From an uncultured Anaerovibrio sp. (lineage in GTDB: Bacteria > Bacillota > Negativicutes > Selenomonadales > Selenomonadaceae): a stretch of 6,716 bases of DNA. The notes beneath the pieces are model-generated. The model did not search any database and had not been told where the DNA came from. It was given only the letters and a program-made list of their open reading frames with translations. Each line of letters begins with the position of its first letter. Position 1 is the stretch's first letter. The translations under genes were made by a program, and so were the position numbers. The DNA lies in assembly GCA_900768695.1 (NCBI GenBank), contig CAAGDY010000487.1, forward strand, positions 1 to 6,716, written 5' to 3'. This document shows positions 5,083 through 6,716 of this stretch, piece by piece.

Positions 5083-6573
5083 CTAAATCCTGCTCAGCAC
5101 CTCCGCAATCAGCCTTACCTGGGGAGCCACAGTATCCAGCTCCAATGTTTCCTGTGGTGAGTGGATATCGTTGTTGCTGGTGCCGATGGAAACAATATCC
5201 AGCCGTGGATTCTTCTGCAGATGCCAGCTGCACTCAAGGCCGGCATGAATCGTCGCCATCCGCATAGGCCGGCCGTTCTGCTCCTCAAACACTGCCAGCA
5301 TCAGCTGTGCCAGACGGCTGTCCTGCCGCTCTGCCCAGCCAGGGGAAATCCGCCCCGCATGCAGCTCAAAATCCGTCAGGCGCGCCAGCACCTCCGCTGT
5401 CCTGTAATACTCTCCGATACCGCCCTCGACTGCCGACCGCGGCATATACTGAACCTCAATATACCTGCCGTTCCTGCCTGCCTCATTCACAGTGCGCACT
5501 ACCCCCAGATTGGCCGAGGTCTGAACCAGGACGGGACACAGCTGTGACATAGCGGACACGCCGCTGGAAAGGCACATCAGGAGGTCAATCAGGCTATCCT
5601 TCTGGTACCTGTCCATAGCCTGGGGCCTTTCTCCGGCCGCCACTGCGTCCACAGCAAAGCTGGCAGAAGCCTCCGTACTGCCATAGACACCCAGAAACTC
5701 CTGCCGCGCCTCATCGGCTTCCCTCTGCAGTTCCTCCTGGGATAAATTGCAGAAAAATACCGCCTCTGCCGCACTTGGAATCACATTTTTCGCCCTGCCG
5801 CCGTTCAGGCTGACCAGCTCAAAGGCCAGACCCTTTTTGCGCCACAGGTTCAGGCAGGCTGCCGCCGCCTTGATGGCATTGCCACCGCCGCAGTTGATTT
5901 CCTCACCGGAATGTCCCCCCTTCAGTCCGCTCACCCGCAGGCTGTACAGCCCCTGCAGGCTGCTGCGCATCGGGCAGAAATTTTTCCTGAAGGCTATATC
6001 CCCGCTGCCCGCACTGCCCACCGTCAAAAGGTCCCAGTCCTCGGAATCGCAGTTTATCAGGTAATCCGCATCCTCAAAAACCTCTGCCGCCAGCTTTTCC
6101 GCCCCGGTCATGCCGCATTCCTCATCCACTGTAATCACGGCCCGCAGAGGCCCATGGCTGGCAAGGTTCTTCATGATGTACACTATAATAGCTATGCCCA
6201 TGCCATCATCAGCGCCCAGGCTGGTGCCGTCGGCATGCAGGAGATTTCCCTCCCGTATCAGCCTGATAGCATCCGTCAGAGGGTCAAACTCCACCCCTTC
6301 TGCTGCCACGCACACCATGTCCATGTGAGCCTGCAAGATGGTCAGCGGCTTTCCGGCGCAGTCTGCCGTTGCCTCCATATCCGCAATAATGTTGTTTACG
6401 CTATCCTGCACCACATGGCAGCCCATATCCGAAAAAAGCCTGTAAAGATAATCGCTGACCGCCTTCTCATGCCCCGAAGGACGTGGAATCTCCGCCAGCC
6501 TGGCAAACTCGGCCAAAACTCCCTCGACAATATCCTCGTTCTTTATTTCATCTATGCTATTCATATTAGTCAT
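5083..6573 (-). CDS. pepD: Aminoacyl-histidine dipeptidase / cytosol non-specific dipeptidase (peptidase family M20C)
   Basis: This cytoplasmic dinuclear zinc enzyme hydrolyses a broad range of dipeptides and recycles amino acids. Its 496 residues fit the family length (E. coli PepD, 485). Catalytic words and residues seen: LQAHMDM with H83 (metal) and D85; SLGADDGMGIA with D122 bridging the metals; VDEECGMTGA with general base E151 and metal ligand E152; INCDSED with D176; GLKGGHSGEEI with H221 in the lid domain; IHAGLECSWH; and SNNDIHSPQETLEL with final metal ligand H471. All expected ligands are present, so it should be active. I chose ATG 6573 because GGAGG lies 5 bases upstream and it overlaps the preceding gene's stop by 8 bases (ATGACTAA). 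Alternatives are ATG 6564, one base after that stop, and ATG 6585 or GTG 6588. It is co-transcribed with the upstream pseudouridine synthase gene. Confidence 0.96.
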   Translation of the reverse strand: MTNMNSIDEIKNEDIVEGVLAEFARLAEIPRPSGHEKAVSDYLYRLFSDMGCHVVQDSVNNIIADMEATADCAGKPLTILQAHMDMVCVAAEGVEFDPLTDAIRLIREGNLLHADGTSLGADDGMGIAIIVYIMKNLASHGPLRAVITVDEECGMTGAEKLAAEVFEDADYLINCDSEDWDLLTVGSAGSGDIAFRKNFCPMRSSLQGLYSLRVSGLKGGHSGEEINCGGGNAIKAAAACLNLWRKKGLAFELVSLNGGRAKNVIPSAAEAVFFCNLSQEELQREADEARQEFLGVYGSTEASASFAVDAVAAGERPQAMDRYQKDSLIDLLMCLSSGVSAMSQLCPVLVQTSANLGVVRTVNEAGRNGRYIEVQYMPRSAVEGGIGEYYRTAEVLARLTDFELHAGRISPGWAERQDSRLAQLMLAVFEEQNGRPMRMATIHAGLECSWHLQKNPRLDIVSIGTSNNDIHSPQETLELDTVAPQVRLIAEVLSRI

Positions 6574-6716
6574 GCCCTCCTCCATCACATACCGTTATTC
6601 CATCAAGCTCCAGCAGTTTCTGCATATCCGGGGGATACGGTGCCTTGACGGTAATTTTTTCTCCGGTAACAGGATGCAGAAACTCCAGCTCCGCCCCGTG
6701 CAAGGCCTGACGGCCG
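6566..6716 (-). CDS. C-terminal end of an RluA/RluD-family ribosomal pseudouridine synthase (5' part beyond the right edge)
   Basis: The last 49 codons are visible, in a frame too short for ordinary ORF calling. The translation begins GRQALHGAELEFLHPVTGEK and continues to a segment APYPPDMQKLLEL before the stop TAA (6566-6568). RluA/RluD proteins end with just this pattern: an 'RQALHA..L.F.HP.TGE' strand pair and then 'AP.P.DM..LL'. The catalytic Asp lies beyond the edge, so I cannot say which uridines of 23S rRNA (or tRNA) are modified. The last codons (Asp-Gly-Gly-Gly-His-Asp) also provide the pepD Shine-Dalgarno sequence, and the stop overlaps the pepD start. Confidence 0.85.
   Translation of the reverse strand, partial: GRQALHGAELEFLHPVTGEKITVKAPYPPDMQKLLELDGITVCDGGGHD
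6575..6583 (-). promoter_or_regulatory. pepD ribosome binding site inside the end of the upstream gene
   Basis: GGAGGAGGG on the minus strand lies in the final codons of the pseudouridine synthase gene. The first GGAGG (6579-6583) is 5 bases from ATG 6573; the second core (AGGAGG, 6576-6581) is 11 bases from ATG 6564. It therefore supports either start and points to coupled translation. Confidence 0.65.

Noticed and set aside
4982..5233. 83-codon minus-strand frame overlapping the 3' end of pepD
   Set aside because: Mostly out-of-frame reading of pepD codons, without a ribosome site; only the tail leaves the gene.
5911..6648. 245-codon plus-strand frame opposite pepD and the pseudouridine synthase end
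   Set aside because: Antisense to pepD, whose catalytic residues are all intact; His/Leu-rich shadow composition.
1..6716. CRISPR array, tRNA, rRNA, insertion sequence or phage genes
   Set aside because: No spaced identical repeats, no RNA-gene sequence, no transposase or terminal inverted repeats were seen on either strand.

Overview
The window is a compact, single-direction stretch of bacterial chromosome: every supported gene is read on the minus strand, so the text below follows transcription from the right edge to the left. Purine-rich Shine-Dalgarno sequences of the GGAGG type, frequent GTG/TTG alternatives, moderately high G+C by eye, a lipoprotein sugar-binding protein and a chemoreceptor suggest a motile Firmicute. 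The protein style (thiE, ChvE-like binding protein) would fit the Negativicutes (Selenomonas-like diderm Firmicutes), but that placement is an inference from general impression, not from a marker gene.

Right part (6716 to about 4970): the last 49 codons of an RluA/RluD-type 23S rRNA pseudouridine synthase overlap by 8 bases the start of pepD, a complete M20C dinuclear-metal aminoacyl-histidine (non-specific) dipeptidase. This is a housekeeping pair with translational coupling. It is followed by about 237 non-coding bases that hold a weak terminator candidate, a pair of direct repeats, a promoter and a perfect 14-bp palindrome over the promoter's -10 box.

Middle (4845 to 2039): a two-gene chemosensory operon. 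A methyl-accepting chemotaxis protein with a small extracytoplasmic sensor domain is followed 19 bases later by a ChvE-like sugar-binding lipoprotein with no ABC permease or ATPase gene beside it. A strong UUCG-loop terminator closes the operon. The layout suggests a binding protein dedicated to sensing sugar for the receptor, rather than (or as well as) for uptake.

Left part (1983 to 1): a good extended -10 promoter drives thiE (thiamine-phosphate synthase), with no room for a TPP riboswitch. thiE ends inside a three-copy, 24-bp tandem repeat that fills the gap to the next gene. That gene encodes 378 residues which I read as a diverged relative of JetD, the TOPRIM nuclease of Wadjet plasmid-defence systems. 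It keeps the family layout but lacks the aspartates of the second TOPRIM motif, and there are no jetA/B/C partners in view. A final gene begins 30 bases from the left edge behind a doubled Shine-Dalgarno sequence; its ten visible residues would fit the N-terminus of DnaE, but that is tentative.

The best candidates for something new are the orphan, apparently active-site-altered JetD-like protein and the receptor/binding-protein pair.
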